Origin: Patescibacteria group bacterium
Lineage (GTDB): Bacteria > Patescibacteriota > Minisyncoccia > Phycocordibacterales > UBA12079
Length of the DNA stretch: 5,528 bases
NCBI GenBank assembly: GCA_018894995.1
Contig: JAHIOZ010000064.1
Location: 1 to 5,528, forward strand
Direction of reading: 5' to 3'
Shown: positions 1 to 3,886 of the stretch, piece by piece
How the letters are laid out: each line of letters opens with the position of its first letter
Position numbering within the stretch: position 1 is the first letter of the stretch
Notes under the pieces: model-generated
What the model saw: only the letters and a program-made list of their open reading frames with translations
Told to the model about the DNA's origin: nothing
The model's database searches: none
Made by a program: the position numbers and the translations under genes

Positions 1-33
1 GTTGTTTTTTGAATAAGTTAATTGGGGATGGTA

Positions 34-88
34 TAAGTAGCATACTACACTATGGGGGGGCACTTTTGCAAATTTTTGTGGGGATAAA
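34..88. repeat. Left arm of a long inverted repeat (partner 4665-4722)
   Basis: Bases 34-53 are the exact reverse complement of 4703-4722. A run of seven G (54-60) then faces eight C (4695-4702), and 61-77 faces 4678-4694 exactly, followed by a looser match through GGATAAA. The two arms differ only by one-base changes in homopolymers and a small indel and mismatch near the inner end. They lie about 4.6 kb apart and enclose the stalk operon and three other genes. No transposase is present, so I read this as a dispersed intergenic repeat in two orientations rather than transposon ends. The inner part resembles a DnaA box with one mismatch (79-87, minus strand). Confidence 0.8.
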
Positions 89-167
89 TAAATTTCATTT
101 TCCAACTTCGGAGGTTCCCTATATTTTGAGAGTGGAAGTTAAAAGTTATAAAATTCGTTTTCGCCGT

Positions 168-208
168 TTCTGCGTAATTCTGCGTCCGTTCCGCGACCTT
201 CCGCGAAA
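168..208. repeat. Four tandem, helix-phased TTCYGCG repeats
   Basis: Four copies of a TTC(T/C)GCG motif begin at 168, 178, 189 and 199, so the spacing is 10, 11 and 10 bases. The tails diverge (TAA, TCCG, ACC, AAA). The block is richer in G+C than its surroundings and runs straight into the hairpin at 206-234. An open frame crosses it, but the period is not a multiple of three, which argues against a coding repeat. Its role is unknown. Confidence 0.6.
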
Positions 209-234
209 AACCGATTTTGAAAAAATCGGTTTTT
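206..234. terminator. Hairpin, possible bidirectional terminator
   Basis: A perfect 13-bp stem (206-218 with 222-234) has loop GAA. Its core is CCGATTTT/AAAATCGG, with an A run on the left and a T run on the right, so it could terminate transcription from either side. The proposed -35 of the next gene (TTGAAA, 217-222) lies over the loop. The gene it would terminate is outside or absent from the window. Confidence 0.55.
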
Positions 235-244
235 ACTCTATACT
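217..244 (+). promoter_or_regulatory. Putative promoter of the 252-347 small gene
   Basis: TTGAAA (217-222), a 16-base spacer and TATACT (239-244) form a good sigma-70-type promoter. Initiation would be expected near base 251, within a base or so of the ATG at 252, so the transcript would have essentially no 5' leader. The same geometry occurs before 2916. Confidence 0.5.
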
Positions 245-251
245 TAGTGGT

Positions 252-347
252 ATGTTAAACAAATCTTTTTTTAAATTTACTTTGGGTTTTATTTTTATTT
301 TGGCAGTGAGCTTCTTTTTTATTATTGCGACGAGTTATTTTGGCTAG
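252..347 (+). CDS. Possible leaderless 31-residue single-helix membrane peptide
   Basis: The frame from ATG 252 to TAG 345-347 encodes 31 residues. It has a short basic start (MLNKSFFKF) followed by one strongly hydrophobic segment of about 18-20 residues (GFIFILAVSFFFIIATSYF). This suggests a single-pass inner-membrane peptide with a cytoplasmic N terminus. There is no Shine-Dalgarno sequence, but a promoter at 217-244 places the transcript start almost on the ATG, so a leaderless mRNA is plausible. A 36-bp hairpin begins 29 bases after the stop. The same frame is open upstream to an ATG at 9, but that longer version would run through the inverted repeat, the phased repeats and the hairpin, so I rejected it. 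I do not recognise a family. An AT-rich T-tract read as Phe/Ile/Leu is the main alternative explanation. Confidence 0.42.
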   Translation: MLNKSFFKFTLGFIFILAVSFFFIIATSYFG

Positions 348-375
348 GATGTGATTGTTAGTTTGAATTGTCACG

Positions 376-451
376 AAAACAGGCGTGAAATTTTTTAATT
401 TTTTTGAAAACAAAGTTTTCAAAAAAATTAAAAAATTTCACGCCTGTTTTT
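376..451. terminator. 36-bp perfect hairpin, likely terminator
   Basis: Bases 376-411 pair without mismatch with 415-450 around loop AAA. The G+C-rich part (ACAGGCGTG) is at the base and the upper two thirds are A/T only. The T run at 447-451 ends the right arm. It lies 29 bases after the 252-347 frame and well before the rplJ promoter, so it may insulate the stalk operon. As DNA it could extrude a cruciform; as RNA it would be a long double-stranded substrate. Confidence 0.6.
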
Positions 452-497
452 CTCATCGTCATTTTCTTCGTCTTTTTGTGTTTATCGACTGCTAGCG

Positions 498-533
498 GTT
501 TGTTAAAATTTAAAATTTTATCAAACATTTTTT
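498..533 (+). terminator. Weak hairpin and T run just upstream of the rplJ promoter
   Basis: Bases 498-510 pair with 514-526 with one T-T mismatch, and the stem is followed by a T run (528-533). The T run merges with the -35 box TTGACT at 532. The stem is almost entirely A/T apart from GTTTG/CAAAC, so termination strength is doubtful. Confidence 0.35.
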
Positions 534-559
534 GACTTTTTTGATATCTTTGCTATACT
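532..559 (+). promoter_or_regulatory. Promoter of the rplJ-rplL operon
   Basis: TTGACT (532-537), a 16-base spacer and TATACT (554-559) match the housekeeping consensus well. TGC at 551-553 adds an extended -10 element. Transcription would start near 566, exactly where the first strand of the leader's closing helix begins (566-575). This gives a 5' leader of about 260 bases before rplJ. Strength fits a ribosomal protein operon. Confidence 0.75.
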
Positions 560-565
560 GGTTGC

Positions 566-659
566 AAATAAAGGCCAAAGAAGATAGGCAAGGGGAAACC
601 CGATAAGCTCCTATTCAGGTCGAACTATTAATTAAGTTTATTCTTAATCGCCTTTATTT
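566..659 (+). ncRNA. Ribosomal protein L10 leader (autoregulatory RNA)
   Basis: The leader contains the pattern known from L10-binding leaders: CCAAAGA followed by AUAGG (584-588), then CCUAU (610-614) and CAGGU, which is a kink-turn-like arm. Inside it, GGG-GAAA-CCC (592-601) forms a short GNRA-capped stem. A second hairpin pairs ATTAAG (631-636) with CTTAAT (643-648). The whole is closed by a perfect 10-bp helix, 566-575 with 650-659. In characterised bacteria the L10(L12)4 complex binds such leaders and represses rplJL. The non-bulged strand reads CA rather than the usual GA at the kink turn, a visible departure from consensus. Assignment rests on motif and position directly upstream of rplJ; a covariance search was not possible. 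Confidence 0.75.
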
Positions 660-678
660 ATATTAATGGCGTTTTTTT
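649..678 (+). terminator. rplJ: Attenuator terminator in the L10 leader
   Basis: CGCC (649-652) pairs with GGCG (668-671). After one T-T mismatch the stem continues for three A/T pairs, and seven T (672-678) follow. The left arm overlaps the 3' strand of the leader's closing helix (650-659), so terminator and closing helix cannot coexist. This fits transcription attenuation of rplJ-rplL. The stem is short, so it may be partial. Confidence 0.6.
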
Positions 679-715
679 AATTTAAAAAACATTTAAATTT
701 GCGGGTTTGAAAATT

Positions 716-791
716 GGCCCATGTTAAATATCATTTGATTTTTTAAAAAATCAAATGTTCAAATTTTTTCAAAATTTGATTTAACAGGGCC
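716..791 (+). promoter_or_regulatory. Three-way-junction fold in the rplJ leader
   Basis: GGCCC (716-720) and GTTAAAT (723-729) pair with ATTTAAC (779-785) and GGGCC (787-791), with a small internal loop. Enclosed are a perfect 26-base palindrome (732-757) and a 9-bp hairpin (759-767 with 771-779, loop TTC). The outer 3' strand GGGCC is also used by the start-codon hairpin that follows, so the two folds compete. It matches no family I recognise and has no T run after it. Confidence 0.5.
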
Positions 792-832
792 ATATTTTTC
801 TAATTCGCAAAGCTCATAAGAAAAATATGGCC
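788..832 (+). promoter_or_regulatory. 14-bp hairpin enclosing the rplJ start codon
   Basis: Bases 788-801 are the perfect reverse complement of 819-832, with a 17-base loop. The rplJ ATG (827-829) lies within the 3' strand, so the folded mRNA would hide the start codon. There is no Shine-Dalgarno sequence in front of it. The G/C base of this stem (788-791) is also claimed by the upstream fold. A translational switch is an inference; the inverted repeat itself is plain in the sequence. Confidence 0.6.
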
Positions 833-1318
833 ATCTCAAAAGAGAAAAAAGGTGAGATTTATAAAAAATTATCTGATAACTTGAAGAAAGCACAATCAGT
901 AGTGTTTGTTAATTTCCACGGTTTGGGAGTTGGGGAAACAACAAATTTGAGAAGAAAGTTGAAAGAAGACAAAGTAAATTATGTTGTTGCCAAGAAAACT
1001 TTGATTAAAAAAGCTTTGGAAGCGATCAAACACAAAGGGGAAATGCCTCAATTGGACGGGGAAGTCGCTTTGGCTTACTCTAACGATGATTTAACAGCTC
1101 CGGCAAGAGGTGTTTATGATTTTTTGAAAATCTACAAAAACAAGCTTGCTATTTTAGGAGGTGTTTTTGAAGGGAAATATATGAATATGGCGGAAATGAC
1201 TGAAATCGCATCAATTCCTTCAATGTTGATTCTAAGAGGTCAGTTTGTAAATCTTATTAATTCACCGTTACAAGGACTAGTAATAGCTCTTGATAAAATA
1301 GCAGAAAAAAAATCTTAA
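827..1318 (+). CDS. rplJ: 50S ribosomal protein L10
   Basis: The 163-residue protein is L10, the base of the ribosomal stalk. It anchors L7/L12 dimers to 23S rRNA near the L11-binding region. Residues 1-110 give the globular rRNA-binding part, with the family segment VNFHGLGVGETTNLRRKL (28-45), then VAKKTLIKKAL (54-64) and GGVFEG (111-116). Residues 127-160 (IASIPSML, then INSPLQGLVIALDKIAE) form the C-terminal region and helix that bind L12. The length is close to the usual 165-175. The start is set by the family-typical MAISKEKK. No Shine-Dalgarno is present and the ATG sits in a 14-bp hairpin. It is probably cotranscribed with rplL, 197 bases downstream, under the L10-leader attenuator. 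rplK and rplA are not adjacent, unlike the common bacterial order. Confidence 0.98.
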   Translation: MAISKEKKGEIYKKLSDNLKKAQSVVFVNFHGLGVGETTNLRRKLKEDKVNYVVAKKTLIKKALEAIKHKGEMPQLDGEVALAYSNDDLTAPARGVYDFLKIYKNKLAILGGVFEGKYMNMAEMTEIASIPSMLILRGQFVNLINSPLQGLVIALDKIAEKKS

Positions 1319-1515
1319 AAAGTTTTTTTAAATTTCAAGTTTCAAATTTTTAATTTTATAATTTTTAAATAAATCTTAATTTTTAATTTTTAAACTTTAC
1401 GAAAATTTGCTAAAGCAAATTTTCGTCGTCGTGTTTAGAAATTAGAAATTTGATATTAAAAATTATTTATAAAATTAAAAATTACAAAAATTAAAAATTA
1501 ATTTATAACAAAATT
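1319..1515. other. AT-rich rplJ-rplL spacer with an 11-bp hairpin
   Basis: The 197-base spacer is almost entirely A and T. Near its centre CGAAAATTTGC (1400-1410) pairs perfectly with GCAAATTTTCG (1415-1425) around loop TAAA. No T run follows it, so it is probably not a terminator. The flanking A/T sequences are loosely complementary to one another, so the spacer may fold back as a whole. Short direct repeats of AAAAATTA-type sequence fill the last 50 bases. No gene or Shine-Dalgarno is visible. Confidence 0.5.
1481..1509 (+). promoter_or_regulatory. Possible internal promoter for leaderless rplL
   Basis: TATAAC (1504-1509) ends six bases before the rplL ATG, the same distance as TATAAT before the 2916 gene. 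ATTACA (1481-1486) lies 17 bases upstream as a four-of-six -35. In such A/T-rich DNA these matches arise easily, so this is only a suggestion. It would offer a way to make L12 in excess over L10. Confidence 0.27.
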
Positions 1516-2025
1516 ATGTCAGAAGAAATAAAAAATGAAGAAGAAGTAGTTGTGGAGGAAACTCCTGCTACTGTTGAAGAAGCTCCTGTGGTAGAAGAAG
1601 TTAAAGAGGAAGCTCCTGTGAAAGCTTCTGTCCCAGTTGAAGAAACAGAAGAAGTCGTAGTGCCTGCTAAATTTAAAGATTTGGTAAATGCCGTTGAAAG
1701 TATGTCAGTAATTGAACTTCACGAATTGGTAAAACTTCTTGAAAAGAAGTTTGGAGTTTCAGCGGCTGCTGTGGCAGTTGCCGGAGGTCCTGCCGTATCT
1801 GATGCAGAAGAAAAAACATCATTTGATGTTGAATTAACATCAGCCGGAGATTCAAAAATCGCTGTTATTAAAGCAGTTAAGGCCGTTTTGGGTCTTGGAC
1901 TTAAAGAAGCTAAAGAATTAGTTGATGGAGCTCCTGCAATGTTGAAAGCAGGAATGAAAAAAGACGAAGCTGAAGCTTTGAAAAAAGAAATTGAAGCAGT
2001 GGGAGGAAAGGTTGAACTAAAATAA
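1516..2025 (+). CDS. rplL: 50S ribosomal protein L7/L12 with acidic N-terminal extension
   Basis: L7/L12 forms the mobile dimers of the ribosomal stalk that recruit and stimulate translational GTPases. This protein has 169 residues, against about 120-130 in most bacteria. Residues 1-50 are an extra Glu/Val/Pro-rich low-complexity tail (repeats such as EEAPVVEEV and EEAPVK). Residues 51-80 are the dimerisation and L10-binding domain (FKDLVNAVESMSVIELHELV, then FGVS). An Ala/Gly hinge spans about 83-97. Residues 100-169 are the factor-binding domain with KIAVIKAVKAVLGLGLKEAKELVD and AEALKKEIEAVGGKVELK. I keep the ATG at 1516 because the extension is in frame and continuous, and no plausible start lies closer to the domain except M63 inside it. 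No Shine-Dalgarno precedes it. The 36-bp terminator at 2145-2219 ends the operon. Confidence 0.97.
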   Translation: MSEEIKNEEEVVVEETPATVEEAPVVEEVKEEAPVKASVPVEETEEVVVPAKFKDLVNAVESMSVIELHELVKLLEKKFGVSAAAVAVAGGPAVSDAEEKTSFDVELTSAGDSKIAVIKAVKAVLGLGLKEAKELVDGAPAMLKAGMKKDEAEALKKEIEAVGGKVELK

Positions 2026-2054
2026 AGGTAAAAATAAAAAGCTCGCCCTTTTGA

Positions 2055-2079
2055 TGAACTGTACCCCGAAAAGTGGACA
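2055..2079. mobile_element. Possible solo IS3-family terminal sequence
   Basis: The 25-base stretch begins TGAACTGTACCCC and ends GTGGACA. This resembles IS3-family (IS150-like) ends as I remember them, with TG at one edge and CA at the other. There is no transposase frame nearby and no second end, so at most it is a remnant. The rest of 2026-2144 holds nothing I can assign; CCTAC (2092-2096) and GTAGG (2126-2130) could pair. Confidence 0.33.
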
Positions 2080-2144
2080 CGAAATAAAAAACCTACTTTT
2101 TGGCTAAAAGATGATTTCAGTATCGGTAGGGCAGGCGATGACAA

Positions 2145-2219
2145 TTAAAAGCAACAAAACGACAAAAAATTCCCAGAGGCCTGGCCTCTGGGGATTTTTT
2201 GTCGTTTTGTTGCTTTTAA
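2145..2219. terminator. Strong terminator after rplL
   Basis: Bases 2145-2180 pair with 2184-2219, with one G-T wobble (2171 with 2193). The G+C-rich top CCCAGAGGC/GCCTCTGGG is flanked by an A run on the left and TTTTTT (2195-2200) on the right, a classic intrinsic terminator that could work in both directions. The lower 20 bp extend the stem well beyond what termination needs. Confidence 0.85.
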
Positions 2220-2264
2220 CCATACTTTTTGATATAAATTAACTAGAAATCAAATTGTTTTTAA

Positions 2265-2446
2265 GAGCTTGTTTACAATCTAATGTCTGAATCAAATGTT
2301 TAAATTTCGAGCGAAAATCACGAATTTTTACGAGGAATATCGAGATATGCCGAGAGAAAATTTGTGATTTGCAGCCGAAATTTAAACATTTGAACAGACA
2401 AGCCTTTGTTTTTATTTTATTTGGCGGTTAGATTGTAAACAGGCTC
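2265..2446. mobile_element. MITE-like palindromic element, 182 bases
   Basis: The ends are 19-base inverted repeats, GAGCTTGTTTACAATCTAA on the left and its complement on the right (2428-2446) with one difference. The element is flanked by TAA on both sides (2262-2264, 2447-2449), a possible 3-base target duplication. Inner arms 2284-2289/2395-2400 and 2292-2309/2376-2393 are also complementary, and the centre pairs imperfectly (GCGAAAATCACGAATTTT with AAAATTTGTGATTTGC). A 27-base T-rich stretch (2401-2427) is found only on the right side. CGAG recurs at exactly 10-base steps at 2331, 2341 and 2351. No transposase is encoded. It could be a non-autonomous transposon derivative or a structured RNA. 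Confidence 0.6.
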
Positions 2447-2475
2447 TAAGATAAATTAAACGAAAGAGGTGTATT

Positions 2476-2736
2476 ATGGATGCTTTATTGGCTGATTTGT
2501 TTGCCTTTCTTTCTCGGTTTACTATGCCTTCTTGGGCAGTTGTTTCAGGAATTTTGTTGAGTTGGCAAGTAGGTTTGATCTTGTTGTTTTTCTTTTTTAT
2601 TGCTGTGTATGAAGTAAATACAACAGAAAAGTTTGTGTTTTTAGAAAAAATCACTATTTTATTTTTTATTTTAGCTTTTCTCTCTTGGTTTACTACCCAT
2701 GCTCTCCGAAGCCTTTTCTCAGATGTTTTTGGTTAA
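2476..2736 (+). CDS. Small two-helix membrane protein, unknown function
   Basis: The 86-residue product starts at an ATG preceded by AAAGAGGTG (2463-2471), a near-consensus Shine-Dalgarno four bases upstream. This strongly supports both the gene and its start. Residues 1-17 look amphipathic. Hydrophobic segments at about 20-45 (AVVSGILLSW to FFFFIAVYEV) and 58-76 (ITILFFILAFLSWFTTHA) are likely transmembrane helices, joined by the short polar link NTTEKFVFLEK. The tail RSLFSDVFG is short. No family is recognised. It stands alone between the MITE-like element and its own terminator, which starts 17 bases after the stop. No clear promoter is visible between the element and the gene, so transcription might begin in or before the element. 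Confidence 0.8.
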   Translation: MDALLADLFAFLSRFTMPSWAVVSGILLSWQVGLILLFFFFIAVYEVNTTEKFVFLEKITILFFILAFLSWFTTHALRSLFSDVFG

Positions 2737-2752
2737 AATGCTTAGTTTCTTT

Positions 2753-2779
2753 AAAAGCTCCGTAACTGCGGAGCTTTTT
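2753..2779 (+). terminator. Intrinsic terminator after the 2476 gene
   Basis: AAAAGCTCCG (2753-2762) pairs with CGGAGCTTTT (2769-2778) around loop TAACTG, with a five-T run at 2775-2779. The compact, G+C-rich stem with T run is typical, and the A run on the left allows activity on the opposite strand too. Confidence 0.88.
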
Positions 2780-2790
2780 ATAATCCAACA

Positions 2791-2901
2791 AAAAAATTTG
2801 AATAAACAAAACAAAAAAATTAGATTTTCGGGTGTCCGACACCCCCGCTTGTCGGACACCTCTAGAAAATCATTTTTTTGTTTTGTTTATTCAAATTTTT
2901 T
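2791..2901. repeat. Long hairpin with a GGTGTCCGACA core ahead of the 2916 gene
   Basis: Outer arms 2791-2820 and 2872-2901 are perfectly complementary over 30 bp, all A/T except three G/C pairs. After a two-base bulge, GATTTTC (2823-2829) pairs with GAAAATC (2865-2871). An apical 11-bp stem, GGTGTCCGACA (2831-2841) with TGTCGGACACC (2850-2860), carries loop CCCCCGCT. The right arm ends inside the extended -10 of the next promoter, so a cruciform here would physically involve the promoter. It could be a second terminator for the gene before. Confidence 0.7.
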
Positions 2902-2909
2902 GCTATAAT
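2883..2909 (+). promoter_or_regulatory. Promoter giving a leaderless transcript of the HTH gene
   Basis: TATAAT (2904-2909) is a perfect -10 with TGC (2901-2903) as an extended element. A weak -35 TTGTTT (2883-2888) is 15 bases upstream. The predicted transcript start, seven bases after the -10, is base 2916, the A of the ATG. Confidence 0.68.
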
Positions 2910-2915
2910 CTCTCC

Positions 2916-3584
2916 ATGGAAACTTTAGGAAAATTATTTGGCAGTTTTGCCAGAGTTAAAATAATGAAACTTTTTTTGTCGAATGAGGAAGCCCCTTTTG
3001 ACAACGACGATATTTCAAAGAGGGCGAAAGTTTCTCTCCCTATACTCAGAAAAGAATTAAATCTTTTGAACAAAGCGGGTTTTATAAAGAAAAGAATTTT
3101 TTATAAAGAAATAAAAAAGAAAATAGAAAAAACTAACCCGCCTGCCACTGCGAGGCACAAGCGGGCAGGAACAAAACCGGCTGAAATTAAAATTATTAAG
3201 AAAAAGACAAACGGTTGGGTTTTGGATGAGAAATTTGTATATACAATGCCTTTATATAATCTTCTTGTGAATATGACTTCTTTCAATTCTTCTTCTATCA
3301 CAAAAAAGTTAAATAAAGTGGGTAAATTAAAATTGGTGCTTGTTGCAGGAGCTTTTATTCATAATCCTGACAGTCGAGTTGATATTATGGTGGTTGGTGA
3401 CGGTTTGAAATCAGGTGCATTGGAAAATGCCATCAGTGTTTTGGAATCAGAAATGGGAAAAGAATTAAAATATGTTGTATTTAAAACGGAAGATTTTAAA
3501 TATAGAATGAATGTTTACGATAAATTAGTAAGAGATATCCTTGACTATCCTCATCAGAAAATAATAAACAGACTCAATCTTTAA
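2916..3584 (+). CDS. Winged-helix protein with a degenerate nucleotidyltransferase-like domain
   Basis: From ATG 2916 the product has 222 residues. Residues 1-65 look like a winged helix-turn-helix (FGSFARVKIMKLFL, DDISKRAKVSLPILRKELNLLNKAGFIKKR). A charged linker, 66-97, carries the insert TNPPATARHKRAGTKPAE. Residues 138-220 resemble the MNT-type nucleotidyltransferase fold: LVLVAGAFIHNPDSRVDIMVV stands where active enzymes have GS...SDxD. The GS is GA and the first catalytic Asp is missing, so it is probably a non-catalytic sensor or a pseudo-enzyme. YRMNVYDKLVRDILDYPHQKIINRL is the family's typical C terminus. The frame extends upstream to ATG 2832, but those 28 codons lie in the hairpin and promoter, so I reject them. 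A DNA-binding regulator is inferred; no target is visible. Confidence 0.85.
   Translation: METLGKLFGSFARVKIMKLFLSNEEAPFDNDDISKRAKVSLPILRKELNLLNKAGFIKKRIFYKEIKKKIEKTNPPATARHKRAGTKPAEIKIIKKKTNGWVLDEKFVYTMPLYNLLVNMTSFNSSSITKKLNKVGKLKLVLVAGAFIHNPDSRVDIMVVGDGLKSGALENAISVLESEMGKELKYVVFKTEDFKYRMNVYDKLVRDILDYPHQKIINRLNL
3137..3169. repeat. GC-rich REP-like palindrome inside the HTH gene
   Basis: CCCGC (3137-3141) can pair with GCGGG (3161-3165), and alternatively CCTGCC (3141-3146) with GGCAGG (3164-3169). It is a G+C-rich island in an A/T-rich gene, in frame, and encodes Pro/Ala/Arg-rich linker residues about 73-86. It looks like a dispersed intergenic palindrome inserted between two protein domains without breaking the frame. 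Confidence 0.5.
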
Positions 3585-3596
3585 AATTTTTGCGAA

Positions 3597-3679
3597 TTTT
3601 TTGGGTGGAATTTTTTAAAACAAAATTCACAGGAGCTTTGCTCCTGTGGATTTTGTTTTAAAAAATTCCACCCAAAAAA
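3597..3679. terminator. 40-bp hairpin terminator after the HTH gene
   Basis: Bases 3597-3636 pair with 3640-3679, with one wobble (3627 with 3649) and loop TTT. G+C-rich blocks sit at the base (GGGTGG/CCACCC) and the top (CACAGGAGC/GCTCCTGTG), with an A/T middle. It begins 13 bases after the stop. The T run ATTTTGTTTT after the top block would serve a terminator formed by the apical part. A second inverted repeat, 3676-3685 with 3705-3714 (AAAACTTTTG), overlaps its end. Confidence 0.8.
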
Positions 3680-3806
3680 CTTTTGTAAAGACGACGAACG
3701 ACATCAAAAGTTTTCCACACAATTTTTTAACAAATTTTTGAAAAATTGTTGTATTATTATAGACAGTTATATTTGTATAAATAACATGTAGGTCGTTTAT
3801 TAGTTT

Positions 3807-3886
3807 ATTATGCTTAGCGAGTTTCGAGTTGCTTTAAAAACTTGAAGTAGCGACAGCATAATATCAGGTTCGAAACCTGATATTAT
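3807..3886 (+). promoter_or_regulatory. Structured leader upstream of the MscS-like gene
   Basis: ATTATGCT (3807-3814) pairs perfectly with AGCATAAT (3855-3862), enclosing CGAGTTT/AAACTTG (3818-3824 with 3838-3844). A second perfect 13-bp hairpin follows, 3858-3870 with 3874-3886, capped by CGA. Five bases (3858-3862) belong to both, so the stems compete. The hairpin top TCAGG-TTCGAAA-CCTGA looks like a tRNA T arm, but no acceptor partner exists. No known family is recognised. The promoter is unclear: TATTAT at 3755-3760 lacks a good -35. Elsewhere 3680-3806 shows only short A/T hairpins, such as 3720-3727 with 3741-3748. Confidence 0.45.

Noticed and set aside
9..251. Upstream part of an open frame from ATG 9 continuing to 347
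   Set aside because: It passes through the inverted-repeat arm, the phased repeats and a perfect hairpin, has no Shine-Dalgarno, and its residues show no protein-like pattern. Only the part from ATG 252 is retained as a candidate.
707..734. Second promoter TTGAAA-16-TATCAT in the rplJ leader
   Set aside because: Such matches are common by chance in this composition, and the region is already explained by the junction fold; kept only as a remote possibility.
1673..2144. Two minus-strand open frames opposite rplL (1673-1855 and 1719-2144)
   Set aside because: They are shadows of the highly biased rplL coding sequence; the longer one starts within the IS-like and terminator-proximal DNA and has no family features.
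2412..2908. Minus-strand frame 2412-2654 and plus-strand frame 2699-2908
   Set aside because: The first opposes the well-supported 2476 gene and the second crosses that gene's terminator and the long hairpin. Neither has an RBS.
2832..2915. Longer start for the HTH gene at ATG 2832
   Set aside because: The 28 extra codons encode the palindrome and the promoter; a strong -10 ends six bases before ATG 2916 and the winged-helix domain begins there.
3101..3301. Minus-strand frame opposite the HTH gene
   Set aside because: It overlaps a clearly coding region on the + strand and is a hydrophobic antisense shadow of Lys-rich codons.
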